Origin: Gemmobacter denitrificans
GTDB taxonomy: Bacteria; Pseudomonadota; Alphaproteobacteria; Rhodobacterales; Rhodobacteraceae
DNA length: 64,000 nucleotides
Assembly: GCF_036964905.1 (NCBI RefSeq)
Contig: NZ_JBALHR010000001.1
Span: 372,001 to 436,000, forward strand
Reading direction: 5' to 3'
Below the pieces are notes generated by a model. The model saw only the letters and a program-made list of their open reading frames with translations. It searched no databases and was not told where the DNA came from. Of the stretch, positions 42,603-51,784 are shown in pieces. The stretch's first letter is position 1. Each line of letters begins with the position of its first letter. The translations under genes and the position numbers were made by a program.

Positions 42603-43891
42603 AGCGCGCGCCAGCCCGCCTCTTGCCGCGCGGTCCACAGCACATCAATGCGCCAGCCGGTTTCGGTCTGGGTTTCAGCCTGTACCACGCCTTCGCCATG
42701 CAGCCAGGCCCGGCGCCGGCCATCGCTGAAGGGCAGATCAAGCTGCCTTGCGCTGCGCGCCTCGTCAAAGGCCATGCTGATCGCGGCAAGAAGCCCGTCC
42801 AGCCCTTCGCCTGTCAGAGCCGAAACGGCAAAGACACCCTCGCGCGCCGCAGCCTGTGCCTGCAGCCCTTCGCGCAACCCCGGTTCGACCAGATCCAGCT
42901 TGTTCCAGATTTCGAAGATCGGCGTTGCGCCCGGCACCCCAAGGCTGTGCAGGATGTCGGTCACATCCGCCGCCTGTTCCGCACTTTCGGGATGGGCGAT
43001 GTCGCGCACATGCAGGATCAGATCGGCCTCCAGCACCTCTTCCAGCGTCGCGCGGAAAGCGGCCACCAGTTGCGTCGGCAGATCAGAGATAAATCCCACC
43101 GTATCGGACAGGATCACCTTGCGCCCCGAGGGCAAGGTGACGCCGCGCATCGTGGGATCCAGCGTGGCAAACAGCATGTCCTTGGCCAGCACATCGGCCC
43201 CGGTCGCCCGATTGAACAGGGTCGATTTGCCCGCATTGGTATAGCCCACCAGGGCCACAATCGGAAACGGCACCTTGCGCCGGGCGCTGCGGTGCAATTC
43301 GCGGGTGCGGACCACCTTTTCCAGTTGGCGCTTCAGCCGGATCACCTGTTCGTCGATGGCGCGACGGTCGTTTTCCTTCTGCGTCTCGCCCGGCCCGCCG
43401 ACAAACCCGAACCCGCCGCGCTGGCGTTCCAGGTGGGTCCAGGCCCGCACCAGACGGGTGCGCTGATAGGACAATGCCGCCAGTTCGACCTGCAGCACAC
43501 CTTCGCGGGTTCGCGCGCGATCGGCAAAGATTTCCAGGATCAGGCTGGTCCGGTCCAGCAGCTTGACCCCCCATTCCTTTTCCAGATTGCGCTGCTGCAC
43601 AGGGCTGACCGGCCCGTCCACCAGAACCAGACCGATCTCTTCCTGCCGGAACCGGGATTTCAGCTCCTCAAGCTTGCCCGAACCGAACAGCGTGCCGGGG
43701 TGCAGCCTGGGCAGGCGCACCACTTCGGCGCCGATCAGATCAAGGCTGGGCAGGGCGCCCGCCAAAGACACCGCCTCGGCCAGACCATGTTCCGGCAGAC
43801 GGCGGCTGCGTTCATTGCGAATGTCGGGATGCAGGATCCAGGCGCGGGTTGGCTTTGCAGCGGTTCCGTGCAGACCAGCCCCGTCTGCCAA
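42599..43891 (-). CDS. hflX: ribosome-associated GTPase
   Basis: 430 residues from a TTG at 43891. HflX N-terminal domain (GSGKLEELKSRF, VLVDGPVSPVQQRNLEKEW, IFADRARTREGVLQVELA), the coiled segment, and the G domain with G1 GYTNAGKSTLFN, G3 DTVGFISDLP and G4 NKLD. It splits or rescues ribosomes under stress. Start is uncertain: between the hfq stop and the conserved start of homology (TRAWILHP) there is no in-frame ATG or GTG. Besides TTG 43891, an in-frame CTG lies right at the hfq stop. Follows hfq by 44 bp as in many proteobacteria. Confidence 0.93.
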   Translation of the reverse strand: MADGAGLHGTAAKPTRAWILHPDIRNERSRRLPEHGLAEAVSLAGALPSLDLIGAEVVRLPRLHPGTLFGSGKLEELKSRFRQEEIGLVLVDGPVSPVQQRNLEKEWGVKLLDRTSLILEIFADRARTREGVLQVELAALSYQRTRLVRAWTHLERQRGGFGFVGGPGETQKENDRRAIDEQVIRLKRQLEKVVRTRELHRSARRKVPFPIVALVGYTNAGKSTLFNRATGADVLAKDMLFATLDPTMRGVTLPSGRKVILSDTVGFISDLPTQLVAAFRATLEEVLEADLILHVRDIAHPESAEQAADVTDILHSLGVPGATPIFEIWNKLDLVEPGLREGLQAQAAAREGVFAVSALTGEGLDGLLAAISMAFDEARSARQLDLPFSDGRRRAWLHGEGVVQAETQTETGWRIDVLWTARQEAGWRAL

Positions 43892-43935
43892 AGGCAGCGG
43901 GGAACTGTCATCCTGCGGGTCAGGGCGATCAGAAA

Positions 43936-44169
43936 TCAGTCTTCACCCTCATAGAGGTTGATCGGAGCGCCCGGCATGATGGTTGAAATCGCATGCTTGT
44001 AGACCAGCTGCGACTGGCCATCGCGGCGCAAGAGCACGCAGAAATTATCAAACCAGGTGATGACACCCTGCAACTTGACACCGTTGATCAGGAAAATTGT
44101 CACCGGAACCTTGGCTTTCCGCACATGGTTGAGAAAAGCGTCCTGCAAATTTTGTTTGTCGGCAGCCAT
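43936..44169 (-). CDS. hfq: RNA chaperone Hfq
   Basis: 77 residues, a compact alphaproteobacterial Hfq. Sm1 region: LQDAFLNHVRKAKVPVTIFLINGVKLQG; Sm2 region: VYKHAISTIMP with the conserved YKHA. Helix 1 residues QNLQDAF form the proximal RNA face. The C-terminal tail of enterobacterial Hfq is absent. Hfq hexamers pair small RNAs with mRNAs; at least two sRNA candidates lie in this window. The leader just before the ATG is very A-rich. A heat-shock-like promoter is proposed at 44196-44224. Confidence 0.97.
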   Translation of the reverse strand: MAADKQNLQDAFLNHVRKAKVPVTIFLINGVKLQGVITWFDNFCVLLRRDGQSQLVYKHAISTIMPGAPINLYEGED

Positions 44170-44195
44170 TTTTTTTGCCTTTTTTATCGCGCGGT

Positions 44196-44224
44196 CCTAG
44201 GAATGCCGCCTCTGGCCGTTCAAG
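44196..44224 (-). promoter_or_regulatory. candidate RpoH-type promoter of hfq
   Basis: Minus strand CTTGAA (44224-44219), 17-bp spacer, CCTAGG (44201-44196), placed 27 nt before the hfq start codon. The -35 fits alphaproteobacterial RpoH consensus CTTGA(A/C); the -10 is partial. Confidence 0.35.
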
Positions 44225-44300
44225 AGGGCAGCAGAATCAGTATGTCTGGCAAAAGGCCGAGATTCCAGCCCAAAAACAGACCTTTATCGCAACAGTTGCG

Positions 44301-45806
44301 TCATGGTGCCCGCCAGGCTGCGGGATTGGCCAATGCCAGCACCGCCAGAACCTCTACCCGGCCCAGAACCATCGCCCCGCCCAGCACCATCTTGGCCAGA
44401 TCACCCAGTTCGGCAAAGCGCACAGGCAGGTCGCCGGCATGGGTGGCGATGGGCCCGGTATTGCTCAGCGCGGCGATGGCCAGCACCAGCGCGCGGTCAA
44501 ACCCCTGCCCCAGCAGCGTCAGTGCCGCCACCACGCCGCCGATCGACATGGCAAACAGCATGAAGAACACCCAGGCCAACTGCGCCCCTTGTCCGCGCAG
44601 ATAGCGCTGCTGCGCCCCGCCGCCGCCCACCGAATGTGGATGGACCAGCCGTTCCAGTTCCCGTTCGCCCAGCCGGTAGAGCGCATAAACGCGCAGCAGC
44701 TTCACCCCGCCCGCCGTGGTGGCAACCCCGCCACCTATCACGGCCAGCCCCATCAGGATCAGGCCCGGATTGCCAAGGCCCGACCAGTGCCGGGCCATAT
44801 CCCATTCCGTCGCGACAAAGCCGGTGGTGGTCAGAAAGGACAGCGCCGTGAAGGCCGTGCCCCACAGCGCATGCAGCAGATGGCCAAGGCTTGGTGTGCC
44901 CGCCTGATCGATGGCGCCGACCCAATGACGCAGGAACAGCACGGCCGTCACTGCCGCAACGAGGCCAAGGGCCATGCGCACCTCGGGGTCTTGCAGCGGC
45001 GGACGGCTGCGATCGGCGAACATGTCGCCCGGAAAGGCGCGGCGCGTCACGGCCAATGCCAGAAACCCCGCGATCAGAACCTCGCTTCCAACGCTTGCCG
45101 GTTCTGCGCCAACCGGCAGGATACCGCTGGTCGAGATTGTCGCCATGGCCAGCGCCAGCGCGCGGAACCCGTCCTCGCCCGCCATCACAAGCAACATCCA
45201 CAATGCCATGGTGAAGCCCAGATAGGCCGGGCCCAGCAGCAGCGCCAGACGCATTTCGCGCTCGCCTGGATCGGCCAGCCGGGCAATCTGCCGGGTCTGG
45301 TCACTGGCAGAGCGGCGCGGCACCATGATCTCCATCCCGCCCAGATGCAGCGGCATCAGCACCGCCACCCCCATCACCAGAATGAAGAACCCGCCCAGCC
45401 AGCCCACCAGCATCCGCCACAGATGCAGGCTGGGCGGCAGGCGCCCCGGCGCATCATACAGCGTGGCCCCGGTGGTGGTGAAGGACGACAGCATTTCGAA
45501 CCAGGCATTCAGAAAGCGGGTATCCTGCAATACCTGATGAAACGGCACTGCCAGCAGCAGCGGCAGCACGGCATAGGTCGAGACCAGCGAGACCAGATGA
45601 TTGCGCCCTTTGCGCGGCCGGTTCACCACAGCCAACCCCACCATTGCGGTGAAGATCATCAACATCACCGCGCCATACAGAAACGGGCGTCCGACATCAT
45701 GGTCGCGCAGCGCATAGGCGTGCAGGCCGGGCACAAGCATGGCCAAAGCCGCTGCCGCCATCAGCAGCACGAGCAGGGGCAGATCGCTGAACCGGTTCAG
45801 CGCCAT
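44301..45806 (-). CDS. trkH: Trk potassium uptake protein, membrane subunit TrkH
   Basis: 501 residues with ten or more membrane helices. Four pore-loop regions typical of TrkH/Ktr/HKT are visible: FTTTGATLY, STSGILPV, TTTGFVATEW and ALSNTGPI, with the selectivity glycines. It forms the K+ channel-like translocator regulated by TrkA. The trkA gene ends 3 bp before its start, on the same strand, so the pair is cotranscribed. A small CGCAA/TTGCG hairpin just after the stop is too weak to call a terminator. Confidence 0.95.
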   Translation of the reverse strand: MALNRFSDLPLLVLLMAAAALAMLVPGLHAYALRDHDVGRPFLYGAVMLMIFTAMVGLAVVNRPRKGRNHLVSLVSTYAVLPLLLAVPFHQVLQDTRFLNAWFEMLSSFTTTGATLYDAPGRLPPSLHLWRMLVGWLGGFFILVMGVAVLMPLHLGGMEIMVPRRSASDQTRQIARLADPGEREMRLALLLGPAYLGFTMALWMLLVMAGEDGFRALALAMATISTSGILPVGAEPASVGSEVLIAGFLALAVTRRAFPGDMFADRSRPPLQDPEVRMALGLVAAVTAVLFLRHWVGAIDQAGTPSLGHLLHALWGTAFTALSFLTTTGFVATEWDMARHWSGLGNPGLILMGLAVIGGGVATTAGGVKLLRVYALYRLGERELERLVHPHSVGGGGAQQRYLRGQGAQLAWVFFMLFAMSIGGVVAALTLLGQGFDRALVLAIAALSNTGPIATHAGDLPVRFAELGDLAKMVLGGAMVLGRVEVLAVLALANPAAWRAP

Positions 45807-45809
45807 CGG

Positions 45810-47186
45810 TCAGAAGAAATCGATGGAGACTTGCAGCAGACGTTCCACCTCGGGCACGTCTGGTGTCATGGCAAAGATGGCGATCACATCGCCCTCATCA
45901 ATCCGCAGGTCGCCTGTGGGCTTCATCACCTTGCCCGCCTTCATCACTGCGCCGACCAATACGCCTTCGGGAAATTCGATATCGCGGATCTGACGTCCGG
46001 CCAGCGGTGATGTGCCCAGAACCTGCGCCTCGATCACCTCGGCCTCGGCATCGCCGATGGAATAGATCTGACGCACCCGCCCATGCCGGATATGGCGCAG
46101 GATCGAGGAAACGGTGGTGGCGCGCGGGTTGATATGGGCGTCGATGCCCAATTCGCCCAGCAGCGGCAGCAGGGTCGGATCGTTGACCAAGGCAATCGCC
46201 ATGGCGCAGCCCGCCGATTTGGCCCGCACTGCAACCAGCATGTTGGTCTTGTCGTCATCCGTCACGGCCAGCACGGCATCGGCCCGGTCAATCGCCGCTT
46301 CGGTCAGCAGGTCGATATCCATGCCATCGCCATGCAGAACGATGGTGCGTTCCAGATGATCGGCGGCATATTCGGCGCGGGAGCGGTCCATCTCGATGAT
46401 CTTGGCACGGATGCGGTCGCTGCGCGCCTCCAGCGCACGGGCCACACCAAGACCCACGTTGCCCCCGCCCACGATGATCAGGCGTTCCTGTTTTTTGGTA
46501 GATTTTCCAAAGACTTCCAGCGTGCGGTGAATGTCCTCGCGATGGGTGAAGACATAGGCCTGATCGCCTTCGAACAACTGATCGCCCGGATCGGGGGCAA
46601 ACAGCCGGCCCTTGCGGCGCACGCCCACCACAATGGCGCGCAAGGTGGGAAACAGATCATTGAGCTGCCGCAGCGGCGTGTTCAGCACCGGGCATTCGTC
46701 GGTCAGATCGATGCCGAGCAATTGCGCCTGCCCTTCAAAGAAGCTTTCGGCGTCAAAGGCCGCGGGGGCTGCCAGACGCTGCAGCGCGGCTTCGGCCACT
46801 TCGCGTTCGGGGCTGATCACCACGTCGATCGGCAGATGATCGCGGCGATACAGATCGGCATAGATCGCATCAGTATAGCTTTGCGCCCGCAGGCGGGCGA
46901 TCTTGCGCGGCACGGCAAAGACCGAATGGGCCACCTGACAGGTGACCATGTTCACTTCATCAGAATGGGTGGCGGCGATGATCATGTCGGCATCGCGGGC
47001 CCCTGCCTTTTCCAGCACATCCGGATAGCTGGCAAAGCCCGTCACACCCTGCACATCCAGCGTTTCACTGGCGCGGCGTACAAGATCGGGGTTGTTGTCC
47101 ACCACCGTGACATCGTTGCGTTCGCCCGACAGGTGCCGGGCGATCTGCCAGCCGACCTGCCCCGCGCCACAGATGATCACCTTCAT
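45810..47186 (-). CDS. trkA: Trk system potassium transport peripheral protein TrkA
   Basis: 458 residues, two tandem RCK modules: an N-terminal Rossmann motif MKVIICGAGQVGWQIARHLS and a second at RLIIVGGGNVGLGVARALE, each followed by a TrkA_C subdomain (e.g. PDPGDQLFEGDQAYVFT, MKPTGDLRIDEGDVIAIF). It binds NAD(H)/ATP and gates TrkH from the cytoplasm. Starts a trkA-trkH operon, 3 bp gap. In Rhodobacteraceae trkA usually follows ntrX; here a plus-strand CZB gene intervenes. Confidence 0.95.
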   Translation of the reverse strand: MKVIICGAGQVGWQIARHLSGERNDVTVVDNNPDLVRRASETLDVQGVTGFASYPDVLEKAGARDADMIIAATHSDEVNMVTCQVAHSVFAVPRKIARLRAQSYTDAIYADLYRRDHLPIDVVISPEREVAEAALQRLAAPAAFDAESFFEGQAQLLGIDLTDECPVLNTPLRQLNDLFPTLRAIVVGVRRKGRLFAPDPGDQLFEGDQAYVFTHREDIHRTLEVFGKSTKKQERLIIVGGGNVGLGVARALEARSDRIRAKIIEMDRSRAEYAADHLERTIVLHGDGMDIDLLTEAAIDRADAVLAVTDDDKTNMLVAVRAKSAGCAMAIALVNDPTLLPLLGELGIDAHINPRATTVSSILRHIRHGRVRQIYSIGDAEAEVIEAQVLGTSPLAGRQIRDIEFPEGVLVGAVMKAGKVMKPTGDLRIDEGDVIAIFAMTPDVPEVERLLQVSIDFF

Positions 47187-47504
47187 AGCCTACCCCTGTC
47201 TGTGCCCGGTCAGGGATGGCATGGGGCGTCAGGCGGGTCAAGCTTCTGTCCATACCGCAGCTTCACGATCAAATCGCATGTTCCGCACAATACAGAAGCT
47301 CCTGGTCGGGCATGGATGACATGACCGCGCCCGACGGCAACCCTTGGGCGCACCACATCTCCGGCCCGTGCGGGATATTTGCAGAAGATTTGGCAATTAA
47401 ACCCGGCGTTAATGCCGGGTGGTGATGCTGGGGCTTTAACTTTCCGGGAACACACACGGCAAAGGTGCTGTGTGTGTGGTTTTCACACCTGACAGGAGAC
47501 ATCG
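47187..47504. other. divergent intergenic region trkA / CZB gene
   Basis: 318 bp. Near the CZB gene are two inverted repeats: ACCCGGC-GTTAAT-GCCGGGT (47401-47420) and CACACAC...GTGTGTG (47451-47476). The first has a TTAA core suited to a regulator or stem-loop; the second would form a hairpin in the CZB leader 29 nt before its GTG. No clear -35/-10 pair and no gene seen. Confidence 0.35.
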
Positions 47505-47858
47505 GTGAATCTCGAAGACGCAGTCAAGAACCATGCTGAGTGGCGGTTGAAATTCCGCCGCGCCATTTCGCAGAAAGAGCGGATGGATGCCGCAACGATC
47601 GGCAAGGACAATTGTTGCGCTGTTGGCCAATGGCTCCATGGCGAAGGTGGCACCCGGTGGGGCCGCACGCCGGAATTCATGAAGGCGATGGACAAGCACA
47701 AGGCGTTTCACGTTCAGGCCGGGCGCGTTGCGGGTCTGGTCAACGCGGGCAAATATGCAGAGGCCGAGGCTGCACTTGGCAACGGCACGCCCTATGCCAA
47801 CGCGTCGAACGAAGTCGGGGTGGCGTTCATTGCGCTGAAGAAGGCCGCTGCCCTCTGA
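47505..47858 (+). CDS. stand-alone CZB (chemoreceptor zinc-binding) domain protein
   Basis: 117 residues from a GTG with CAGGAGAC just upstream. CZB domain: His10 in KNHAEWRLKFRRAI, Cys37-Cys38 in DNCCAVGQWLHGEG, and DKHKAFHVQAG with the last two His. These form the 3-His/1-Cys zinc site of CZB domains, which sense zinc or hypochlorite when fused to chemoreceptors or diguanylate cyclases. Here there is no output domain, so it would act through a partner or as a zinc buffer. Its own promoter region is set between trkA and ntrX. Confidence 0.85.
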   Translation: MNLEDAVKNHAEWRLKFRRAISQKERMDAATIGKDNCCAVGQWLHGEGGTRWGRTPEFMKAMDKHKAFHVQAGRVAGLVNAGKYAEAEAALGNGTPYANASNEVGVAFIALKKAAAL

Positions 47859-47888
47859 CGGCAGACTGTCACTTTGTCGGCGCGCCAG

Positions 47889-47923
47889 AGGGGCGTGACC
47901 TGAACTTCTGTCAGGTCACGCCC
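47889..47923. terminator. 14-bp perfect inverted repeat between CZB gene and ntrX
   Basis: GGGGCGTGACCTGA (47889-47902), loop ACTTCTG, TCAGGTCACGCCCC (47910-47923). Sits between convergent genes, so probably a bidirectional terminator, but it lacks a T-run on either strand. Confidence 0.5.
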
Positions 47924-48023
47924 CGCGATCCGACCCGACCGGTTCGTCGCGCAGGCCTGGCATGGAAGGCGCGGCATCGGCGCGGGGCCTGTTCCCTGAA
48001 ACAGGCCCCAGACAAGCCCCGCG

Positions 48024-49418
48024 TCAATCTTCGCTTTCTTCTTCCTCGCCGCGCGCCTTGGACCCCGTCACCACCCCCAGCGATTTCAGCTTTCGGTGCA
48101 GGGCGCTGCGTTCCATGCCGACAAAGGCCGCAGTCCGGCTGATATTGCCGCCAAACCGGTTGATCTGGGTCAGCAGATATTCCTTTTCGAACAGTTCGCG
48201 CGCCTCGCGCAGCGGCAGGGTGGCCAATTGACCGCCGATCACCAACCGCCCATCCTCTTGCGCGGCGGCTTCCTGTCCCGGCAATTCGCGTGCCTCGATC
48301 GGGCCATGGCTTTCGCCCAGGATCAGCACCCGTTCGATGACATTGCGCAATTGGCGTACATTTCCCGGCCAGCGACTGGTCTGCAGCATCGCTTCGGCAT
48401 CCGGGGTCAGGTCGCGCAGCGGCAGGCCCTGGCTGCGATGGAACATGTCGATGAAATGCCGGGTCAGCTCGGGGATATCCTCGCGCCGGTCTTCCAGACT
48501 GGGCACCGCAATCGGCACAACATTCAGCCGGTCATACAGTTCCTGCCGGAAGCGGCCCGCCGCGATTTCCGACCGCAGGTTCCGGGTGGTGGAGCTGATG
48601 ACCCGCAGATCGACGCGCACCTTGTCTTGCCCGCCCACGCGCGTGAATTGCTGTTCCACCAGCACGCGGAGGATCTTGGATTGGGTGCCCAGCGGCATAT
48701 CGGCCACTTCATCGAAGTAAACCACCCCGCCATGCGCCTGTTCGAGCAAACCGGGTTCAACCCCGCGTTCAGGGGTTTCACGCCCGAACAGCACCTCTTC
48801 CATGCGGTCGGGTTCGATGGCTGCAGAGGAGACCGACACGAAAGCCGCCCCCGCGCGGTTGGAATGGGCATGGATAAACCGCGCCGCCATTTCCTTGCCC
48901 GAACCGGCCGGCCCGGTCAGCATCACCCGCCCGTTCGATTTGGTCACCTTGTCAAGCTGGGCCTTCAAGCCCCGGAAGGCGGCCGAGCTGCCCAGCATTT
49001 CCGACGCGGTCACATCGCGACGGCGCAGTTCGGAATTTTCGCGCCGCAGCCGCGAGGTTTCCATCGCCCGCGACACGACAACCATCAACTGATCGATATT
49101 GAAGGGTTTTTCGATAAAGTCATAGGCGCCCTGCTTGATGGCCGCCACCGCGATTTCGATATTGCCATGGCCGGAAATGATGACAACCGGCACATCCGGA
49201 TTGTCGCGTTTCACGGTTTTCAGAATGTCGATCCCGTCCATCCGGCTGTCCTTCAGCCAGATATCCAGGATCATCAGTGCCGGAGGTTCGGCATTGATGG
49301 CACTGATACAGTCATCGGCATTGGCGGCAAGCCGGACCTGAAAGCCTTCGTCTTTCAGGATATCCCCGATCAATTCGCGGATGTCACGTTCGTCATCGAC
49401 GATCAGAATGCTGGTCAT
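48024..49418 (-). CDS. ntrX: nitrogen/redox response regulator NtrX
   Basis: 464 residues. Receiver domain with phospho-acceptor Asp52 (MILDIWLKD) and Lys in FIEKPF; AAA+ domain with GPAGSGKE (169-176), YFDEVADMP and RVGGQDKVRVDLRVI; C-terminal Fis-type helix-turn-helix (NRFGGNISRTAAFVGMERSALHRKL). The GAFTGA loop that contacts sigma-54 is not present between the Walker motifs (region about 195-232), as is usual for NtrX. Coupled to ntrY by an ATGA overlap. Controls cell envelope, respiration or nitrogen genes depending on species. Confidence 0.94.
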   Translation of the reverse strand: MTSILIVDDERDIRELIGDILKDEGFQVRLAANADDCISAINAEPPALMILDIWLKDSRMDGIDILKTVKRDNPDVPVVIISGHGNIEIAVAAIKQGAYDFIEKPFNIDQLMVVVSRAMETSRLRRENSELRRRDVTASEMLGSSAAFRGLKAQLDKVTKSNGRVMLTGPAGSGKEMAARFIHAHSNRAGAAFVSVSSAAIEPDRMEEVLFGRETPERGVEPGLLEQAHGGVVYFDEVADMPLGTQSKILRVLVEQQFTRVGGQDKVRVDLRVISSTTRNLRSEIAAGRFRQELYDRLNVVPIAVPSLEDRREDIPELTRHFIDMFHRSQGLPLRDLTPDAEAMLQTSRWPGNVRQLRNVIERVLILGESHGPIEARELPGQEAAAQEDGRLVIGGQLATLPLREARELFEKEYLLTQINRFGGNISRTAAFVGMERSALHRKLKSLGVVTGSKARGEEEESED

Positions 49419-51652
49419 GCGTCTCCCTGGCCTCCTGTGGCCGCAGCTCTGCGCCCCTTGATGCGGGGCGCGCGCGGCAGTCGGATCTCTGCCAGCGCGC
49501 CCGCATGGGCATTGCCTTCAAATTGCGGCGCATCGGTCAGGATGAGCGATCCGCCATGTTCTTCAATGATCTTCTTGACGATGGGCAGACCCAGGCCCGT
49601 GCCCTTTTCCCGCGTGGTGACATAGGGTTCAAACAGGCGGGATCGGTCGGTTGGCAGGCCGATGCCATTGTCGGCGATGGTGATGGTGACATCTTCGGCC
49701 CCGGGCTGGCAGGTGATGCGGATTTCGGGCGCATATCCATCTGGCGCACCTTTTTCGTGAAGCCCTTCAATGGCTTCTCCGGCGTTCTTGATAAGATTTG
49801 TCAGGGCCTGGCCGATCATCGTTGCGTCGAGATCCATCAGCAGCGGCGCTTGCGGCAGATCGGCTACCAGCCGGATGCCGGGCAGCCCGGAGTCCTGCAA
49901 GGTTACCGCATCCCGCAGCAGGCCGGTCAGATCGGTTTCGCGCCGGTCGGGTTCGGGCATCCGGGCGAATTTGGAGAATTCGTCAACGATCCGGCGCAGG
50001 TCATTGGTCTGGCGCACGATCACATCGGCCAGCGCATCCAGTTCGTCGGGGGCCGCGACCTCACGACGAAACTTGCGCTTGATCCGCTCTGCCGAAAGCT
50101 GGATCGGGGTCAGCGGGTTCTTGATTTCATGGGCGATGCGGCGGGCCACGTCGCCCCAGGCGGCCATACGCTGCGCGCTGACCAGATCGGTCACGTCGTC
50201 AAAGGCCACCACATAGCCCTCCAGTCGGCCGGAATCGCTGCGCCGCACGCTCATCCGCACCAGCAGGCTTTCCATCCGGCCCTGACGAACCAGCCGCACC
50301 TCTTCCTGCACGGCCACCCCGCCGCCCTCGCGCAGGCGATCGAACAGCGCGCCGAATTCCGGCACCGCAACCGACAGCGCGACATCGGCTTTGCCTTCGT
50401 GATAATCCAGCAGACGTTCTGCCGCCCGGTTCACGAAATCCACATCGCCATCGGCATCCAGACCAATAACCCCGGCCGTCACCGATGACAGCACGCTGTC
50501 GAACAAGCGCCGCCGCCGTTCGGTCTGGCGGTGGCTGTCGAGCAATTCTTCGCGCTGCCCCTTCAACTGCCGGGTCATGCGGTTGAACATGCGGCCCAGC
50601 GTGGCGATTTCATCATCGCCCTCTTCCTCCAGCACCTGCACATTCAGATCGCCCTCGCCCACGCGCTGCGCCGCCGAAGCCAGCCGCCCGACCGGACGGC
50701 TCAGCCGTTCGGCAAACCACAGCGCAAGCCAGATCGCCGCCAGAATGAGGATCAGCGCAAAGCCCAGATACAGCAGGCCGAATTCGAACAGGATGCGCCC
50801 GCGCGCCTGTTCCACCTGCTGATAGAAGCGCACGCTTTCGCGGGTACTGTCCAGCAGGCCGAGGAGATCGCCATCCACCTCGCGCGAGATATAAAGGAAC
50901 CGGTCGGCAAAGGCCTCCAGCCGGATCAGGGCACGAAATTCGTCATTGTCCCAATCCTGAATGATGACCGTTTCGCCCGATTGTGCGCGGATCATGTCCT
51001 CGGCCGAAGGCCGTTCGAAGTTGAACAGGTAGGATCGCGATCCCCGGGTGCGCAATTCGCCGGCCCCATCGATCAGATAGGCCTCGCGCAGTCCGCGCTG
51101 CACCCGTTCCTGTGCTTCGGTCAAAAGCGGGCGCAGCTGATCATCGGCCAGAAAGAAGGTGGATTGCTTGGTGACGTTCAGGAACCCCGCAAGGTTCTGC
51201 GCATCCTGGATCAGATCTTCGCGATGTTCGCGTTCATAGGCCTCGGCCGCGGCCAATGACGCCCCGACCACGCGCTGCACCCGTTCGGAAAACCACCCTT
51301 CAAGACCCACATTCACCGTGACCATGGCAAAGATGGCCACCAGCACCGTGGGCGTCAGCGCCAGCAGCGCGAAAACCCCGGTCAGCCGCATGTGCAGCCG
51401 CGATCCCGCCGATTGCCGCCGCCGATCGGCCACAAGCTGCATGACCCGCGCCAGAACCAACGCCGCCACCAGCAGGACATAAACGATGTCGGCCAGCAGG
51501 ATCAGCCGCAACAGGTTGGAATTGCCGCCGGTATCCAGCGGGCCAAGGGCCGCCAGCGTCACCACCACCAGCACAGGCGCCAGCAGCACAAGGCCAAGCG
51601 TCATCAGCGTCTGAAACCGGCGCTGCCGTCGCAGCCGCACCAGTTTCATCAT
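49415..51652 (-). CDS. ntrY: NtrY sensor histidine kinase
   Basis: 745 residues from ATG 51652; the open frame goes 108 bp further, but that part has no membrane or family match. Two or three N-terminal helices (FQTLMTLGLVLLAPVLVVVTLA, ILLADIVYVLLVAALVLA, VFALLALTPTVLVAIFAMV), a large periplasmic sensor part, another helix (LYLGFALILILAAIWLALW), HAMP, PAS (LDADGDVDFVNRAAERLL), HisKA with IAHEIKNPLTPIQLSAERI and an HATPase domain (DNGIGLP, GTGLGLPIVKKI). Membrane kinase partner of NtrX, with 132 bp after ntrC. Confidence 0.94.
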   Translation of the reverse strand: MMKLVRLRRQRRFQTLMTLGLVLLAPVLVVVTLAALGPLDTGGNSNLLRLILLADIVYVLLVAALVLARVMQLVADRRRQSAGSRLHMRLTGVFALLALTPTVLVAIFAMVTVNVGLEGWFSERVQRVVGASLAAAEAYEREHREDLIQDAQNLAGFLNVTKQSTFFLADDQLRPLLTEAQERVQRGLREAYLIDGAGELRTRGSRSYLFNFERPSAEDMIRAQSGETVIIQDWDNDEFRALIRLEAFADRFLYISREVDGDLLGLLDSTRESVRFYQQVEQARGRILFEFGLLYLGFALILILAAIWLALWFAERLSRPVGRLASAAQRVGEGDLNVQVLEEEGDDEIATLGRMFNRMTRQLKGQREELLDSHRQTERRRRLFDSVLSSVTAGVIGLDADGDVDFVNRAAERLLDYHEGKADVALSVAVPEFGALFDRLREGGGVAVQEEVRLVRQGRMESLLVRMSVRRSDSGRLEGYVVAFDDVTDLVSAQRMAAWGDVARRIAHEIKNPLTPIQLSAERIKRKFRREVAAPDELDALADVIVRQTNDLRRIVDEFSKFARMPEPDRRETDLTGLLRDAVTLQDSGLPGIRLVADLPQAPLLMDLDATMIGQALTNLIKNAGEAIEGLHEKGAPDGYAPEIRITCQPGAEDVTITIADNGIGLPTDRSRLFEPYVTTREKGTGLGLPIVKKIIEEHGGSLILTDAPQFEGNAHAGALAEIRLPRAPRIKGRRAAATGGQGDA

Positions 51653-51784
51653 CCAGCCATTGCCTGCCACAGCCACCCGCACCGGACACCTTCCCCACCG
51701 AAGCGGCGGGCAAGCGTGCCCCCGCAGCCACAGGGCTGTCGTGAATCGGCCACTGGCCAAAACGCAACGCCCTATGTTGCGCTT

